Assembly (NCBI GenBank): GCA_033063855.1
Contig: CP093829.1
Coordinates: 72,243-136,242 of the forward strand
From: Smittia aterrima
Lineage: Eukaryota > Arthropoda > Insecta > Diptera > Chironomidae
Reading direction: 5' to 3'
DNA: 64,000 nt
Shown piece by piece: positions 1 to 12,442 of this stretch. The notes beneath the pieces were generated by a model. That model had not been told where the DNA came from and searched no databases. It saw only the letters and a list, made by a program, of their open reading frames with translations. The stretch's first letter is position 1. Each line of letters starts with the position of its first letter. A program made the position numbers and the translations under genes.

Positions 1-597
1 CCGTCCAACAAGCCGTCTGTTACCAGGTCAAAAGCCTCGTGCATCTCACTTGAACCCTCGCCGTAACATCACAGCTGATGAGAATGGTGATAGTTATAAA
101 TCAGCGAATGAAAACGAAAGTGAGTTCGACACAACAACACCAAACAACTTGAATAAATTAAAGAGCCGACCACGCATTCAAATAAATGCTGACTCAAAAT
201 CAACTAAGAAAACTACAAGTCCAGCAGCAATAAATAGAAAAGTCAACCCATTAATCTCTAAACGAAAGTTTGGTGTTACATCAACCACTGGTAAGAGAAC
301 TTGAGCTGCTTGAAATTTGATATAAATAATTTGAATATTTTTTAGAAATATCTGTTGGAGATGAAAAAGCAGCGGAAATTGAAAGTGATAGTAGCCCTAC
401 AAAAGAAGGTGCGAACGATAGTGAAGCAGAAGTCAAAGAAGATGAAACGACGCAGGCAGCCGAGGCAATATCGGAACAACCAAGAGGATTAGGTAACGTA
501 AATGTTAATTTTGTAAATTTCACACTAACTTTCTCATCTTTTAGGTTTATTAAATCGAAGAAAAATAGTCAACAGACGACCGGGAACGATAAACTGA
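1..597 (+). CDS. 3' end of an unrecognised gene (partial)
   Basis: Three exon pieces join in phase: 1-290 (frame begins at base 2), 344-493 and 545-597, with short GT-AG introns at 291-343 (gtaaga..tttag) and 494-544 (gtaacg..tttag). The visible C-terminal part is about 160 residues. It is basic and Arg/Pro-rich at first (RPTSRLLPGQKPR), then Ser/Thr/Lys-rich, then acidic (EVKEDETTQAAEA), and ends in a basic tail (NRRKIVNRRPGTIN) before TGA at 595-597. No domain is recognised; the composition suggests a disordered region. The 5' part lies outside the window. The gene is convergent with the deaminase gene at 935-2821. Confidence 0.6.
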
Positions 598-621
598 GCA
601 ACACTTTGTCATAGTTAGATG

Positions 622-627
622 AATAAA
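622..627 (+). terminator. Polyadenylation signal AATAAA
   Basis: AATAAA lies 25 bp after the stop codon of the gene ending at 597 and is followed by a T-rich stretch, as expected for an insect 3' end. Confidence 0.5.
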
Positions 628-934
628 TTTTTTTTTGTTGAGATATTCCACTTCAAGTTCTAATTAGAATTTCGCAATTGCTACTTTCAAACTCAAAACT
701 CAACGAATTTTTCGTTCAGAAGCTTCGTTTTTACTTTATTTATTGTAAACTCAAATACATTTTCATATTCTCTATCTTGAGCAATTTATACACTTGAAAC
801 AATGAGTAAAGAAAAGAAAAAAAACGAGTTTTTTTTGAAACGACTGATAACTTATCAGTGATGAGAAGGCCATTTAAGTTGATTGATTACCCAAAAATAT
901 TGATTTCAGATGAATTCCACACCCAAGAGCTTAG

Positions 935-2821
935 CTATCCTAAGGTTTCAACGAGAATAGCAGATTTTTGATCCCTTAAGTGGTCTTTAATGAAATCGTT
1001 CCACTTTTTTAACCACAGTATTTTTGCTGCTGCTTTCTGCTGCTCATTAAGCGTGCTGAAGTCGAATGAATTCAAAATCAACTTCTTAATTGTTCTCAAG
1101 TCTTGTTTTGCTGATGCAATGCCAAGGAAAGCAAGGTAAAAATCGTGTGATAATGGTGTGGCAGACCAAAAACTAGTTGATAGGAAATAAAAAATCAACT
1201 ATTTAAATAGTTAATATAAATATATCAGAAATACCTTGGATCGTCACTGAAAAAGAAATTTTTATTAATCATTGCCTTCAGCATGAAATGAATTACAAAC
1301 CTTGAAATCACAACAGGATAATCATCTGCAAAATATATTGCACATGGATGATTTCTCATGTCATCAATTAACTTTAGAACTTGATTGGAAATAGGATTCA
1401 CTTCAATTCCAATCTTTTTCTCCTTGACTATTCTCAAAAGATTTGGATACTTTGCTAAAGAGAATCCGTGCCCAATTCGTTTCGTTCCTAACAGGATTGC
1501 GTCAAAAAGATTCTCGTCTGAACTGGTTCCCATCCAATTGGTTTCACCAGCATGGAAAAAGAAATTTATATCATCCGGGAACTTCAGAAGTTTCTCTGCG
1601 TACTCAATCAATGGTCTTCCTTTAGAAGAAAATAAATTAAATATAAGCAGTGAAAGTTTTAAATTAAATACCTCGATCTTCTTGTCCCACTAAGTCAAAA
1701 CCTGCAATGAACTCAGGAAAATTCATTTGAAGCTTCAACATAATTGGAAGGTAAGTGCTGAATGTTTCATCGTTCACATCTCTCATTGGTGCATAAATAA
1801 ACCTCGAACCAACAAAATCAGGATGTTTTATTTTGAATTCCTTTAGGATGTCAATATACATCTGGCAGGTCTCAATAGGACCGTAAGTTGAACCATCCAA
1901 GTCGTATGTCTAAACAAAATAAAAGAGATTTTGAACATAACATCACATCAACAGAATTGATTGATTGATTAACCTCAGGCAAAACTCCTCTGAACTCAAA
2001 ATATTGAACTCCGTCATCGTACATTTCTTGAAGCGCTTGTCGATAATAATCTTTCCATGTCTCTGTATATGTAACAAGAGGAAAAAATACTGTGAATATA
2101 TGCTGAAACTTGTTCCAAACGTTATTGATGTCGGTGTATTGAACTAAAGGATCATCGACAATCAATGTAAACATTCTCCTTATTTTTCTCTCGTAAGCTT
2201 CATCGCCGACTATTTTTCTGATGTCTCTCACTAATCTCCATTCGATTCCATCAATACTTGGTGGTTTTTTAGAGGAAAACAAGTATTTTGGTAAATTGCT
2301 GGGGTCATCAATCTCTCCGAATTGCCATAAATGTTCCCATCTCGTCAACGATACGACATAATCAGTTGAACCTTAGCATTGAGGGAAAACACTTGTGTCA
2401 CGTATTATAGAGACTACTTAGGAACTAGAGACTACTTACAGATTGCTGTGTCATGTGTATGAAGAACAGCTCCTTTGGGCATCTTTTGGATAAGTTTGAA
2501 AAGTGGCGAAGATTCAACGGATTTAAGAATTTCAAAGAAGTGACGTGCGGGGGTAAAGTTAAAAGGATTTTGGAAGCCACGTGCAAGTTCATCCGACTTG
2601 AATTCCATTAATATCTGATTAAACTGCTCTTCTTGATCATTCAGCACAATGTCCGAGCCAAGGCCACAATTTGTATGCTCCGAGATTACTTTCGCTCTCA
2701 TCTCAAGATATTTATCAAACGTTGGCCGTTTTGATGAACTCATCGTTGCCCTGCTATCCATCGAAAAGCTCTTAGCCACAATTATACAAAGACTGAAGTA
2801 GAAAACTTGCCGAAGCCACAT
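935..2821 (-). CDS. ADGF/ADA2-like secreted adenosine deaminase
   Basis: Predicted to convert extracellular adenosine to inosine; ADGF proteins limit adenosine signalling and act as growth factors in insects. Exons on the minus strand are 2821-2440, 2371-1974, 1909-1672, 1619-1235 and 1172-935. All junctions keep frame and give 546 residues, close to the usual ADGF length. The N-terminus (MWLRQVFYFSLCIIVAKSFS) looks like a signal peptide. Family motifs are intact: MPKGAVLHTHD with metal ligands H121 and H123, HAGETNWMG (H362, E365) and SDDPSFW (D465, D466). The join EFRGVLPE/TYDLDGSTYGPIE and the final SDDPSFWSATPLSHDFYLAF match the family across introns, which supports the gene model. Nothing is missing, so it is probably active. 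AATAAA on the minus strand near 736-741 may be its poly(A) signal. Confidence 0.93.
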
Positions 2822-4813
2822 TTTTGATAAACTTTTATTTCTTATCGGAATGGAGCAAATATACTCTTATATTACTGAATGTGTTTGAAGCACTTGAAAA
2901 ATTTTCTACCGATTTATTGAATGCTTTTATCAAATTTGAAAATATTTTTTTGTAATCGAATTATATGGCCCAAAGTAATTCAACTATTGTCGAAAACCTA
3001 CAATCATACTAAAAATTATCAAAATATTTTCATTGGCACATATTTCACGAGACGCACGATACTTATTTGACCTTTTGTCAAATTGATAACCACGTTTGTG
3101 TGAGTCTGTTTAATAATTATTTTAATAATTTTCACTGTTCTCTATCACAATTAAATAAATCGAAACGTATTTGGAAACAATAAATGACGATTCAAAATAA
3201 AATCTTAGCAAGTTACTAATCGAGCGCAGCATCACTGTAGCACTGAAATTCTCTTTGCATCAATTTCATTTCAAATCTAAATTATTTTTTTTCTAGGGAT
3301 TTTTATAAGAGTTTGTCGCTTACAATATATGTATTATATATAAAAAGAAATAGTATGAAAACGACGCTTTATAATACTATGGATATGTTCGTGGTCCCTC
3401 ATATAAATTAAGCCTAATCTCTTTTAGATCCTGTTAAAACTGTATTACTAATAGTAATTTACTATTAAATAAACCTTGGAGTAAGTTCGTTCACGAACTG
3501 CTCATCTTATTCCATATCAATTAATTTTAGATTGGTTTAATTTGAAACTTTCATACTCACATTAACTGTATTGTAATAAGAAATATTTGAGATTGTGTTG
3601 GATTTACAAATTTTTTTTATAAAAAATTGAAATACCCAAGGAAATATATAATTTCGATAATTTACTGATTATAATTTATTACAGCAAGCTTTATGAGTAA
3701 AAAGAATTTTTGATCTCGACTGTAAATATTTATCGTGTTTAAATTATTTTAAGCGAATATACTTGACACAAAAAAAGTACGAGCAAACGTCAGATGTCTT
3801 CCAATGAGTCAATCTAATGAATTAATATACTCTCAAGCCTCTAAGTTGCTAACATACGAAAAACGCGGAATTTTCTAGTCACCCTCGTATATGATAATTT
3901 GTGAGTGAGAGAATTTGGCAAAATAACAGTTGAAATATTGGTAATATTTAAGCCATGATTCTCAATAGCAGTTTATGGCTCCGAGCCATTGGCTCGACCT
4001 GACAACAGGAAAGCACGCAAAACGTAACATGATCATTATTTTTACTCCCGGTTCCATTATCTGAAGAGCGAATGAAATTTTATTTAAAAAAGTTAAGCAT
4101 GATGATGTTTTCTCTATCTATTATTCTGAATTAATGAAAACTCGGTAATCATGAGTTTCATTTGATTTTTGAATTTTACTCTTGTAGTACAGTTCCATGT
4201 TAGAAAAATCATCGTTTTTCAAAATAGTATATTATATTTAATAAATAGATACTATTTGTTAATATTTATTGCAGAGAGTGATAGAAGCTGCTGATTGTTC
4301 TAAAATGTCCGTCAACTTTAAATCTTGGGTAAAATTTGAATACTATCATTGTTTTATGTGAGAGAACAATAAAAGAAATTGCAATGAAAAATTGAGTCTC
4401 TCTGAATTAAGCTTAATTAATACGTCTGATTAATGTAAAATTGTTGAGCTGTTCACTATTAATGATTCAAAGTATGTTAACAACAAAAAGAAAGATAAAT
4501 TACGCTGGAAGTTTGACTGAAAACTCAGCTGATTGCTATCAAAAGGAAACAGCTTTCCAATTTACGGCTGCCGATGAATAGCTATTATAAATTAAATTCG
4601 CAAGTTTAATTGTTTCGATGTCATTCGTTAGTCATAATTAATCTAATTTGTCAATTAACTGCCAATCGCGTAATGAAAATGATAAAAATGTTTATCTCAT
4701 AGTACTTGAGCAGTTGAGTTCATATCTAGTTATCAAAAATAAAAACAAAAGGCACACATTTTGTAAGTTGATTTTCAAGCTTCAAGCAGGAAAGGTATCA
4801 CTTGATTTGCGCG
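2822..4813. other. Intergenic region between divergent deaminase and P450 genes
   Basis: About 2 kb of AT-rich DNA with no credible ORF; it should hold both divergent promoters. A TATAAG-like sequence lies on the minus strand about 45 bp upstream of the deaminase start. TATAAAT at 4586-4592 on the plus strand is well placed for a P450 transcript starting near 4620, giving a 5' UTR of about 190 nt. No other feature was recognised. Confidence 0.5.
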
Positions 4814-6564
4814 ATGATCGCGAACATTCTTTATTTCACAATTTTCGTTCTTGTTTCGTCTTGGCTTTACAAAAAGTTTAAAGAAAGTGAAGACGACTTA
4901 AAAGCTCAAGGAATCGCTTTTGCTAGACCATGGCCGTTAGTCGGAAATGTTTTTCAAGTAATCATTCAGCGTCAAGGCTTTTCCGACTTTATTGAGAAAA
5001 CATACGAAAAATTTTCTGATAAAAAGTAAGTGCTGTTTGTTTTTAAATATTCAAAAAAATATAATTTTATATTTTAAATAGAGTTTTTGGATTTTATACT
5101 TTCTTTGGAGCTTTCACTTTTATGATCTCTGACCCACATTTGATCAAACAGATTTTAGTGAAAGATTCGGAACATTTTATCAACCGCGAGCCTCCAGAAC
5201 AAACCTTCAAAACTGATAAACTTTTGAATAATTCTGTCATTGAGTTGCGTGATGAAAAATGGAAAAGAATGCGGGCAACTTTAAGTCCAATCTACACAAC
5301 TTCAAAATTGAAAATTATGTACGGATTGCTTGTTGACTGTGCGAAGGAATTTGTTGATTTCTATGGGAAAAAGGCTTCAAATGCTGGAGGTAGCGTTGAG
5401 ATAGAAACTCACGACGTATTTGCTCGAGTCACATGCGAGGGAATTTCATCAACAGCTCTTGGATTTCGAGGCGATTGTATCAGGAACGAAAAAAGTGAAA
5501 TTTATAAAATTGCTGACGCAATGGAAAAAGATTTCAACAGTATATTAACTGCAATCTTAGTCAACTCCTTCCCAGGTGTCTTTCAAATATTAGGGATCCA
5601 AATTCTTAGGAAGGAAATTCACGAGTTTTTCGAAACGAATATTCTTGGCGAAATGAAACGACGCCGAGAGCAGAAAATTTATCGCCCTGACGTTATTCAA
5701 ATGTTGATTCAAGCTCAGGACGGAGACTTGAAAGCGGAAGCAGATGATGAAGTTGATGCGAATTATGTGAACACAAAAATTCACAAAATAACCAAATGGA
5801 CTGACGAGGAACTTATCGCTCAAGCTCTGATTTTGTTCCTTGGTGGATTTGAAACGACAGCGTCGTTAATGCAAGTTGTCACTTACGAGTTAGCAAAGAA
5901 TCCGAATGTTCAAAAGAAACTGATTGAGGAAGTTGACAAGGTCCTTGAAAGTTTAGATGAAACAACCGTTACCTACGAGAAGTTGAATGAAATGAAATAT
6001 CTTGATATGGTAATATGCGAAACTCTTCGAAAGTGGCCGTCGTTCCGTCTTACTGCAAGGTTTTGCAATAAAGATTACACTCTTAAGACTGAAGACGGAA
6101 GATCTTTCAAAATCAAAGCAGGAAACGATTTTACGATTCCCATTGGAGCGATGCACCGTGACCCGAAGCTCTTCAAAAATCCGGAAAAATTCGATCCGGA
6201 TCGCTTTAATGATGAGAATAAGAAAAACATCCCGACTGGCGCTTACTTTCCCTTCGGCTTGGTAATGAAAAATTTTACGATATTTCGCAAGTCTTGTCGC
6301 AAGTGCAATTGAATGAACTTTCTACAAGACAAACTTTGAACATCAGAAAATTGGAAACATTCACGATGTGTTTTATCGTTTTAGGGTCCTCGAGTGTGCC
6401 CGGGAAGCCGTTATGCTCTTTTAGAAGCCAAACTGCTGCTCTTCACGATTCTGGCAAAATTCAAAATTGAAACTTGTGAGAAAACGCCCGAGAGACTGAC
6501 TTTCAGCAAAGGAGTTTTAGGATACAATGAGTTAATTTACGTTAAACTGTGTTTGAGAAATTAA
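4814..6564 (+). CDS. Cytochrome P450, CYP3 clan, CYP9-like
   Basis: Microsomal haem monooxygenase; CYP9 enzymes typically oxidise xenobiotics or endogenous lipids. Exons 4814-5025, 5082-6261 and 6385-6564 join in frame to 523 residues, a normal P450 length. ATG 4814 is the first Met in frame and opens a membrane anchor (MIANILYFTIFVLVSSWLY), followed by the Pro-rich hinge RPWPLVGN. Further motifs are the I-helix GGFETTAS (about 325-332), the K-helix ExxR pair E384/R387 in ETLRKWP, FDPDRF (about 441-446) and the haem loop FGLGPRVCPGSR with ligand Cys469. The last intron splits the haem loop between FGL and GPRVC. The tail LLLFTILAKFKIETCEKTP resembles CYP9 C-termini. No defect was seen. The subfamily cannot be assigned by eye. 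Confidence 0.95.
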
Positions 6565-6590
6565 ATTGATTTTAATAATTCAACTAGTGA

Positions 6591-6596
6591 AATAAA
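6591..6596 (+). terminator. Polyadenylation signal of the P450 gene
   Basis: AATAAA lies 27 bp past the P450 stop codon on the same strand. Confidence 0.6.
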
Positions 6597-8580
6597 TGTT
6601 TGCATTAAACAAAAGCTTCAGAATATTTTGTACATCCAAGCAGTAGAAATAAATGAAATTCTAATGAACTGCAACTCGAGAATTTATGCTGCCGGTGAAG
6701 AACCGACATGAGAATTCGTTAATTTGAAGTAATGCGATGTTGAACTTCCTGCCCTTGAGGCTCAAGTATCGATTTTCCCAACGAACCTGATGGATTCAAT
6801 GCAAATCAGAATGAACTCTCACCGCATCAGCTATGAATGTAAATAGCTTAAATTACGTTCGAATCGTAGGCGAACAAATGATGAAAACGGAGAGTGTTTC
6901 ATCCTTTTCCGGATATTTGTTTTATTGGATGAAGTGCGATAGGGAGCGTCCGAGGATTGAATTCGAATGAGAATTTTCGATTTTACGAGTCTTCCAAGCC
7001 GCTTCCGAGAATAAACCAATTTTTCTGAGAAGAAATCTATTCAAGAGATTTTTCCCGATGTCAGGATTTTTTTTCATCAAGAGCCATCTCTCGTTCGGAA
7101 AGAAAAATTTTCCCTGGAAAATTCGTATTGGAAAGTTAGTGCTGTCCTTTAATCATTCTATCTTACTTCTTTTCGAGTAAAGGACGAAATGTTTCCCAAC
7201 ATTAACATTTCCAGTCGCTTCCTTTCGTTGTTTCACGCACGTGGATGTGGTCTATGATACACGGTGGATCTAGCAACTAATCCAATCTCGGAGGGAAAAC
7301 TTGTTTTTGGCTTTTTTGTGATTCAAAGAAGCTTGCACTAATTCGCTTGGAATCAACTTAAAACTGTGAAGGATGAATTTTATGAAACTTTGCACTGACA
7401 AAATTTTTTCAGGAGCTTACATTAATCACTTTTTGCTGTAAAATAAGAGAGATTAAAAGTTTATCGGCCCTGAAACAAATTCATTAGAATAGTGAATCCT
7501 CTTCCCGTGAATCTTCTATGTTCCTTTGAAGATTTAAAAGCATGAGAGTAGCTCGAGGATTATGTTATGAAATTTTTCTTTATTATTTATTATTCAGCTG
7601 CTTTTACCCTTAAACATAATTTACGCCGCCCTTATCAACCCTCGGAAACTGAACCGACCGTGAATTAAATGTAAAAGGAAGACAAACAATCACAAGAAAA
7701 ATTTCAAAGATAATTTCAATCAGCGCAGCCGAACTTCTTAAAGTTTCTCAAAAAAAGAAAAGGAGCAACAAAGAACCGAGTAGAACATGACACTTTTACC
7801 TCTCATCTTGTGATGACGGTTGAAGGTGGAGTTGTAATATTTTTCATGGACAACTCAAAGACAAGAGCAAGGACTTAAAGGACAGAGGCTTTAAATGAGG
7901 ATTTTAAATTCTCTAAAGTTACTTTACAATGTAATTATTAGTTTTTTTTTTATCAATAAACGATTAATTCGATAACCAATATAGTCGAAACCAAATATGC
8001 TTTTGTTTCAGTTGATGGCGGTGGAAACGAAGGAAGATTAGCTTCGTCCATATTTTATTTTGAGACAGAATTTGCTAAATTTAGCCTAAAGTTAAAAACA
8101 CTGTTGCAACTCTTTTGTGTTATCATATAAATTGAAACCTTCTTTTCCGTTCCTCAAAGTCTGATTGTTATATTTTTCTAAGAAAACCTCAGCCAATTTA
8201 ATGTTATCTTATCGAAGAAAATGTAAATAAAATCGTCAAACGACACAAACTTGATAAACTTTGAAGCAACTGACGAAAAACACTTATTTTTATTTCATTT
8301 CGCATATTCGTGTCATAGCGGAAAGACGTTAAAACCTACTGGGGAAAATCACTATAACAAATATTTTTGTTGTATGTATTCTTATCAAATTTCTTATAAC
8401 ATCCGCCGATTTTTTACAGACAAGAAATGTGCAAAACAAGAAAAATCTGTTTCTTCGAGCCATAATAAGCCAAAATGAGTCATAATGAGAAAACCAAATT
8501 TAACAAATATCACATTATAATAATTTAAAAGATGTGTGAAGTATAAACTTTTTTTTAGAAAATATCACCAATTTTGCTAT
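6597..8580. other. Intergenic DNA without recognised features
   Basis: Two kilobases of AT-rich sequence. ORFs on either strand are short and have no recognisable domain or splice context. Nothing further is supported. Confidence 0.5.
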
Positions 8581-9869
8581 TACGTAGGACACACCACATG
8601 AACTTAGATTAGAAGAAACCACTTAAGATGATGAGCTGAAGTTATATTTATTGCTTTGACAAGTATGTTTAAACGAACTTAAAATGGTATTCAGTTCAAT
8701 CGAAGTAATTCTTATATCAATTTTTTCACTCCCGAGCAAGGGTAGTCAAAATGGCCATTTTTCTTCTTCGTCTACATTTTCAAACAACTATAATTTTTTA
8801 CCTCGATACTTTTGAATGAATCTTGGGAACCTTAAATATTTTAGGGCCTTATGTCAAGACAATACAGAAGATTTTTTAAAGTTACGATTTCAGTCTTGCT
8901 CATGAAATCAATTCTTCTTAGAGCTGGGCAAAATCTTGAAATTTCAAGATGGAGGATGTTACTTCGGTTAGAAAGATTTTTCTGGAGTTACGAGAAGAAT
9001 TCTCTCAAATTAATCGTTGTTTACTAATCTACAATAACTGTTGAACGATTTTAAAAACAGATTGTAGTAATATGAGCAGATTCGACTTCAAACGAGGCGA
9101 TCAATTTTTCGATGAGCTTCGAGAGCGTGCAAATTTCGATGCAATCAGCTCAATTACGAACGACAAAACAATTTACTGTGTTTTGCGATAAAGATGATTT
9201 TGATAAATTCATGAGGTATCACTACTGGCAATAGTGAAAACGAGATTTGAAAGTCCAAAGTCGAGCCGTTCGAGAAATTTTCCGCATAAAGTAACGATAG
9301 CCGCTTCTTACTCGTTCAAAAATTATGCGGCGCTCAGCGGATTTTTTTTTTAATACTTGCATATGTAAACTTATGATCTTTTGTGTTTGACTCATAGCAA
9401 TGCCCAGACATGTCCGAATATCTTTGTGTATCATATGTCGGTCTTCGATGGCTGTGTCGCGTACAGTGTCGATGTTTTCCTGAGTGATCGCCATTTTTGA
9501 AAGACCTCCACCGAAAGCTTTGCCAAGACTGGAGTATGCACGATTGTATTCAATTAATAAGTTTTAAAGACTTGTTTTTAATAGAACTTCATTATAAAAA
9601 AAAGATTAAAGCTTTGCGGTCATTCGTTGTTGAGTAAATGATTATCAAAGTTCAAGGTAAATAATGTTGCAAAAAAAAAATCAGAGGAATTTTTTTTGTT
9701 GGCGACTTGGTAAATTTAAAAAATCACTGTGCCTAAACCAATTAACTTATTCTTATTCTGTAAATTGTTTTAAGCTAACTAGCTCAAATATTCCGTAAAA
9801 CTAATTAGTATCTTGTACGAGCTTAAAGGGAAGTAGGAGATTCTAAGTTCATGTGGTGTGCCCCTCGTA
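8581..9869. mobile_element. Degenerate mariner-like (Tc1/mariner) transposon
   Basis: Two ends match as inverted repeats of about 28 bp: left 8581-8608 (TACGTAGGACACACCACATG then AACTTAGA) and right 9842-9869, which reads TACGAGGGGCACACCACATG then AACTTAGA on the minus strand. Both ends carry TA, consistent with a TA target duplication. The total of about 1.29 kb is the usual mariner size. Inside, on the minus strand, lies a fragment resembling the N-terminal helix-turn-helix of mariner transposases (9222-9494). The catalytic half is not readable in any frame, so the copy is dead. TIRs beginning CGAGGG are common in this superfamily, as recalled rather than searched. Confidence 0.7.
9222..9494 (-). 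pseudogene. Mariner-like transposase fragment (N-terminal HTH region)
   Basis: The 90-codon reading frame starts MAITQENIDTVRDTAIEDRH and continues HKDIRTCLGIAMSQTQKI, the layout of the mariner/IS630 DNA-binding domain (TxENxxxVRxxIxEDRxxTxxxIxxxLGIS..). The following VLKKKSAERR resembles the usual helix end (VKKxSARW). Coding resemblance is lost after about 60 residues, and no catalytic Asp motifs were seen downstream. It lies between the inverted ends at 8581 and 9869, in the expected orientation and place for a single-ORF mariner element. Confidence 0.55.
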
Positions 9870-11900
9870 TTAAAATATTTAACATAGTCTGCTTCTAATT
9901 GTTTATTTTATATTTTAGCAAATTTGCTCCCGATTCTGTTTTCTATATGCACACGAAAAAGTGAAGGGAGAAGGGAAAGATTTTCTTTTCACTTCGTCAA
10001 ATTTATAACGTTCATCCTAAAAAGCGTTCTCTTTCAATAATCAAGAGCTCAATTCATGTAATGTGAAGTGTTGACGATAGCGACTCGTAATTTGAAGTTT
10101 TTCATTTCACTTCGCTCGAGCTGAAAAACTTCTGAACCCGCATTGACGACGTCGCCTTTCAGCTTCATTTATGCACAAAATTCATCGTAGCACTTCGTTT
10201 GGTTTCATTATGCAGCCAATAAACCCATCGACAAACTCATTCATGAAAGCTAAATTGATTTCGTTTTTGTGCGCTGTCGTTGTGTGGAAGAGTGAGTGAC
10301 AACAGAGATAGGAAGCAGTTGTTTCCAAACCATCACGAGGTTTAATTGTTTAAACTGAAACGTGAGGTCGTTGAATAAAAGCGCAGCTTCAACTCGTGGC
10401 TAAATATTTTCCGCGTTATTGTTCTTCATTAACGTAGCGAGAAAGTCCTTTGATGTGGCGACTGTAAATGTTTTCAATGTGAAGCTTGAATATGCTGAAA
10501 GACATCGTTTGATTTGCAAAAGATTTTCGAATTCTAAGTAATATTTTATAAAGAATTCATGCTCGCTCTGGTAACCTGAAATCTTCTGTAAATCTACAGT
10601 CACGTTCTCGTCTGGTTTTGACTTTGCGGGGGCGTCGCTTTACGTTATCATAAAATAACGAATGCAAAGTTTACGTAGTTGCAATGAGATCATCAAAGGC
10701 TGTGAGCGGTTTACTTTCGACCTTGTAATCATTCTTGGAAAAAGGATTTTCCTAAAATATCTATCAAAGCGAAAAAATCTTCTGCACCTGTGCTCACAAT
10801 TCGCGAAAGCTTAAAATTACTTTACTTTCCGAGAATATTTTAAAATGACAAAGCTCATTACGCCTCAAACGTCTGTAATTATATCGACAAGCTAAGTTAA
10901 AACTCCACAACTGTTATTAAAATAATTTGAAGAGTGTCGCCTTGGGCAAGTTCAACAAAAATAAAAAAAACCTTCAAACAGAAGACAGATTGCTTTGTAG
11001 ATGAAAGAGATAAGTGACGGCGACATTCCGAGAATTTTCTGCTCAATTCGTGACTCCTTGTTGGGTTGATCGTTCTATCATGAATCGCTGTTTCGTTTTT
11101 GTCCCAGCATCGTGATAAATTGCCTTCGTATTGCAAAAGAAAGCGAATGAGAAATTCAATACTATTCATCAGCAACAGACTTGAGGGAATTTCTTGTGAA
11201 AACCCGTTCAAAGTTTCAGTGAAATTTGCATTGTAATTGAATTGTTAGAGTTGGAAACTCTAGAGAATTTCAATCGATTAAACCCTTTTTAATATTCTTG
11301 CAGAATGTCTCAAGGTCACGACAAACAAGACAATTTTCTTTAATTTTCCCCAAGTGGACTGCAAATGGTCGGAAGGCATCTGTGAGCAAAAACTCGAGAT
11401 GATGGAAAGAAAACGAGAAAAAAAACACAATTAAGGAAATTTCATTTCTGTTGTTCATGCTTCTGCTCGACGATTTAGCAAACATTTTACTTGTTTTATA
11501 GATCTCCCGTGTTGAGAGTGAGGAGTGTAATCACTAACCTACATCAATAAACATCTGTCTTTCACTCAATCTCATCGTCGATTGTAGACATTTCTGCCAC
11601 TCGTCACGAATCGAGTCGCTTATTGTGTTAATGCTTTTTCTTTAGAGCTCAATCTACTCGAAACTTGAGGAGAATAGAAAAAGCGCTATATAAAGTTATA
11701 ACATTTTGAAAGTTAACTTTTCAGTGGCGAGAGATGAAAAGTTTAATGCAGTCGAGCTTTTCAAATCTTCAGAATTTATTGTCGCACAGTTTGAAGTGCT
11801 TGCATTTGGTGAGATATTTTTCTTTATAACTTTGGATAAAAAACTAGTCAAATAATTGGTTTCGAAAAAAAATTCTTTTTTTCCAGTTGGAGAAAGATTT
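9870..11900. other. Intergenic DNA without recognised features
   Basis: No ORF with a recognisable domain or with convincing splice context. Minus-strand frames at 10897-11211 and 11270-11485 look like chance openings in AT-rich sequence. Confidence 0.45.
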
Positions 11901-12000
11901 GTCTTTTAAATAAATGAGAATGTAGATGCAGCTGAGAATTTTCCAGATCTCTCAGTTCGGTATTGAAGCAATCGTGTTGCTGAAGGACATTAGAGGGATT

Positions 12001-12139
12001 GGCTCTAGTCAAGAACGCAGGCCACATTTAATTCCCATACAAAAAAACATACGTAACTTACGTAACGTAGCGAATTTGTTCGGTAAAGGGAAAATTTAAC
12101 GGCTGAATTCAAATGTGGCCTGCGTTCTTGACTTTAACC
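12001..12139. mobile_element. 139-bp MITE with 29-bp inverted ends and 8-bp target duplication
   Basis: The left end reads GGCTCTAGTCAAGAACGCAG; the right end, on the opposite strand, reads GGTTAAAGTCAAGAACGCAG; both then continue GCCACATTT. The ends differ at three positions within 29 bp. The element is flanked on both sides by the perfect direct repeat GAGGGATT (11993-12000 and 12140-12147). There is no coding capacity. An 8-bp duplication with ends starting GG fits hAT, P or Merlin-type non-autonomous elements; the superfamily is not settled. It sits about 300 bp upstream of the chitin-binding gene. Confidence 0.75.
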
Positions 12140-12376
12140 GAGGGATTTTTATCCGGATTTTAGTGATAAAACAATTTGCAGTTTCTTCTTATTCGGTAAC
12201 GAGTTAAATTTTAATTATTGAATGCAAAGTGTTATCTCTTACGTGCACACGGGAAATGTGAACTAATCGCCATGATCAATCATAGCTCGTCTGATATCCA
12301 CGTAATCTAGTAAATCTCTTTTTTATTTATCAGTCTTTGGAGATTATTGTTTTGCGATTTAAGATAAAGAATTCAG

Positions 12377-12383
12377 TATAAAA
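12377..12383 (+). promoter_or_regulatory. TATA box of the chitin-binding gene
   Basis: TATAAAA lies 60 bp upstream of the ATG at 12443, which gives a short leader if transcription begins near 12408. Confidence 0.6.
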
Positions 12384-12442
12384 GAAAAGCTAGCTTATTC
12401 TATTCTGCTCATTTCATTCATATAGTTCGAAATTAATACAAA

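Noticed and set aside
3866..3898. Sequence ending CTAGTCACCCTCGTATA, which resembles a mariner-type terminal end
   Set aside because: No partner inverted end and no transposase remains were found within a plausible distance; a single short match is not enough.
3978..4000. Short hairpin CGAGCCA..TGGCTCG
   Set aside because: Seven-base arms with almost no loop; expected by chance, and no terminator function applies in a eukaryotic intergenic region.
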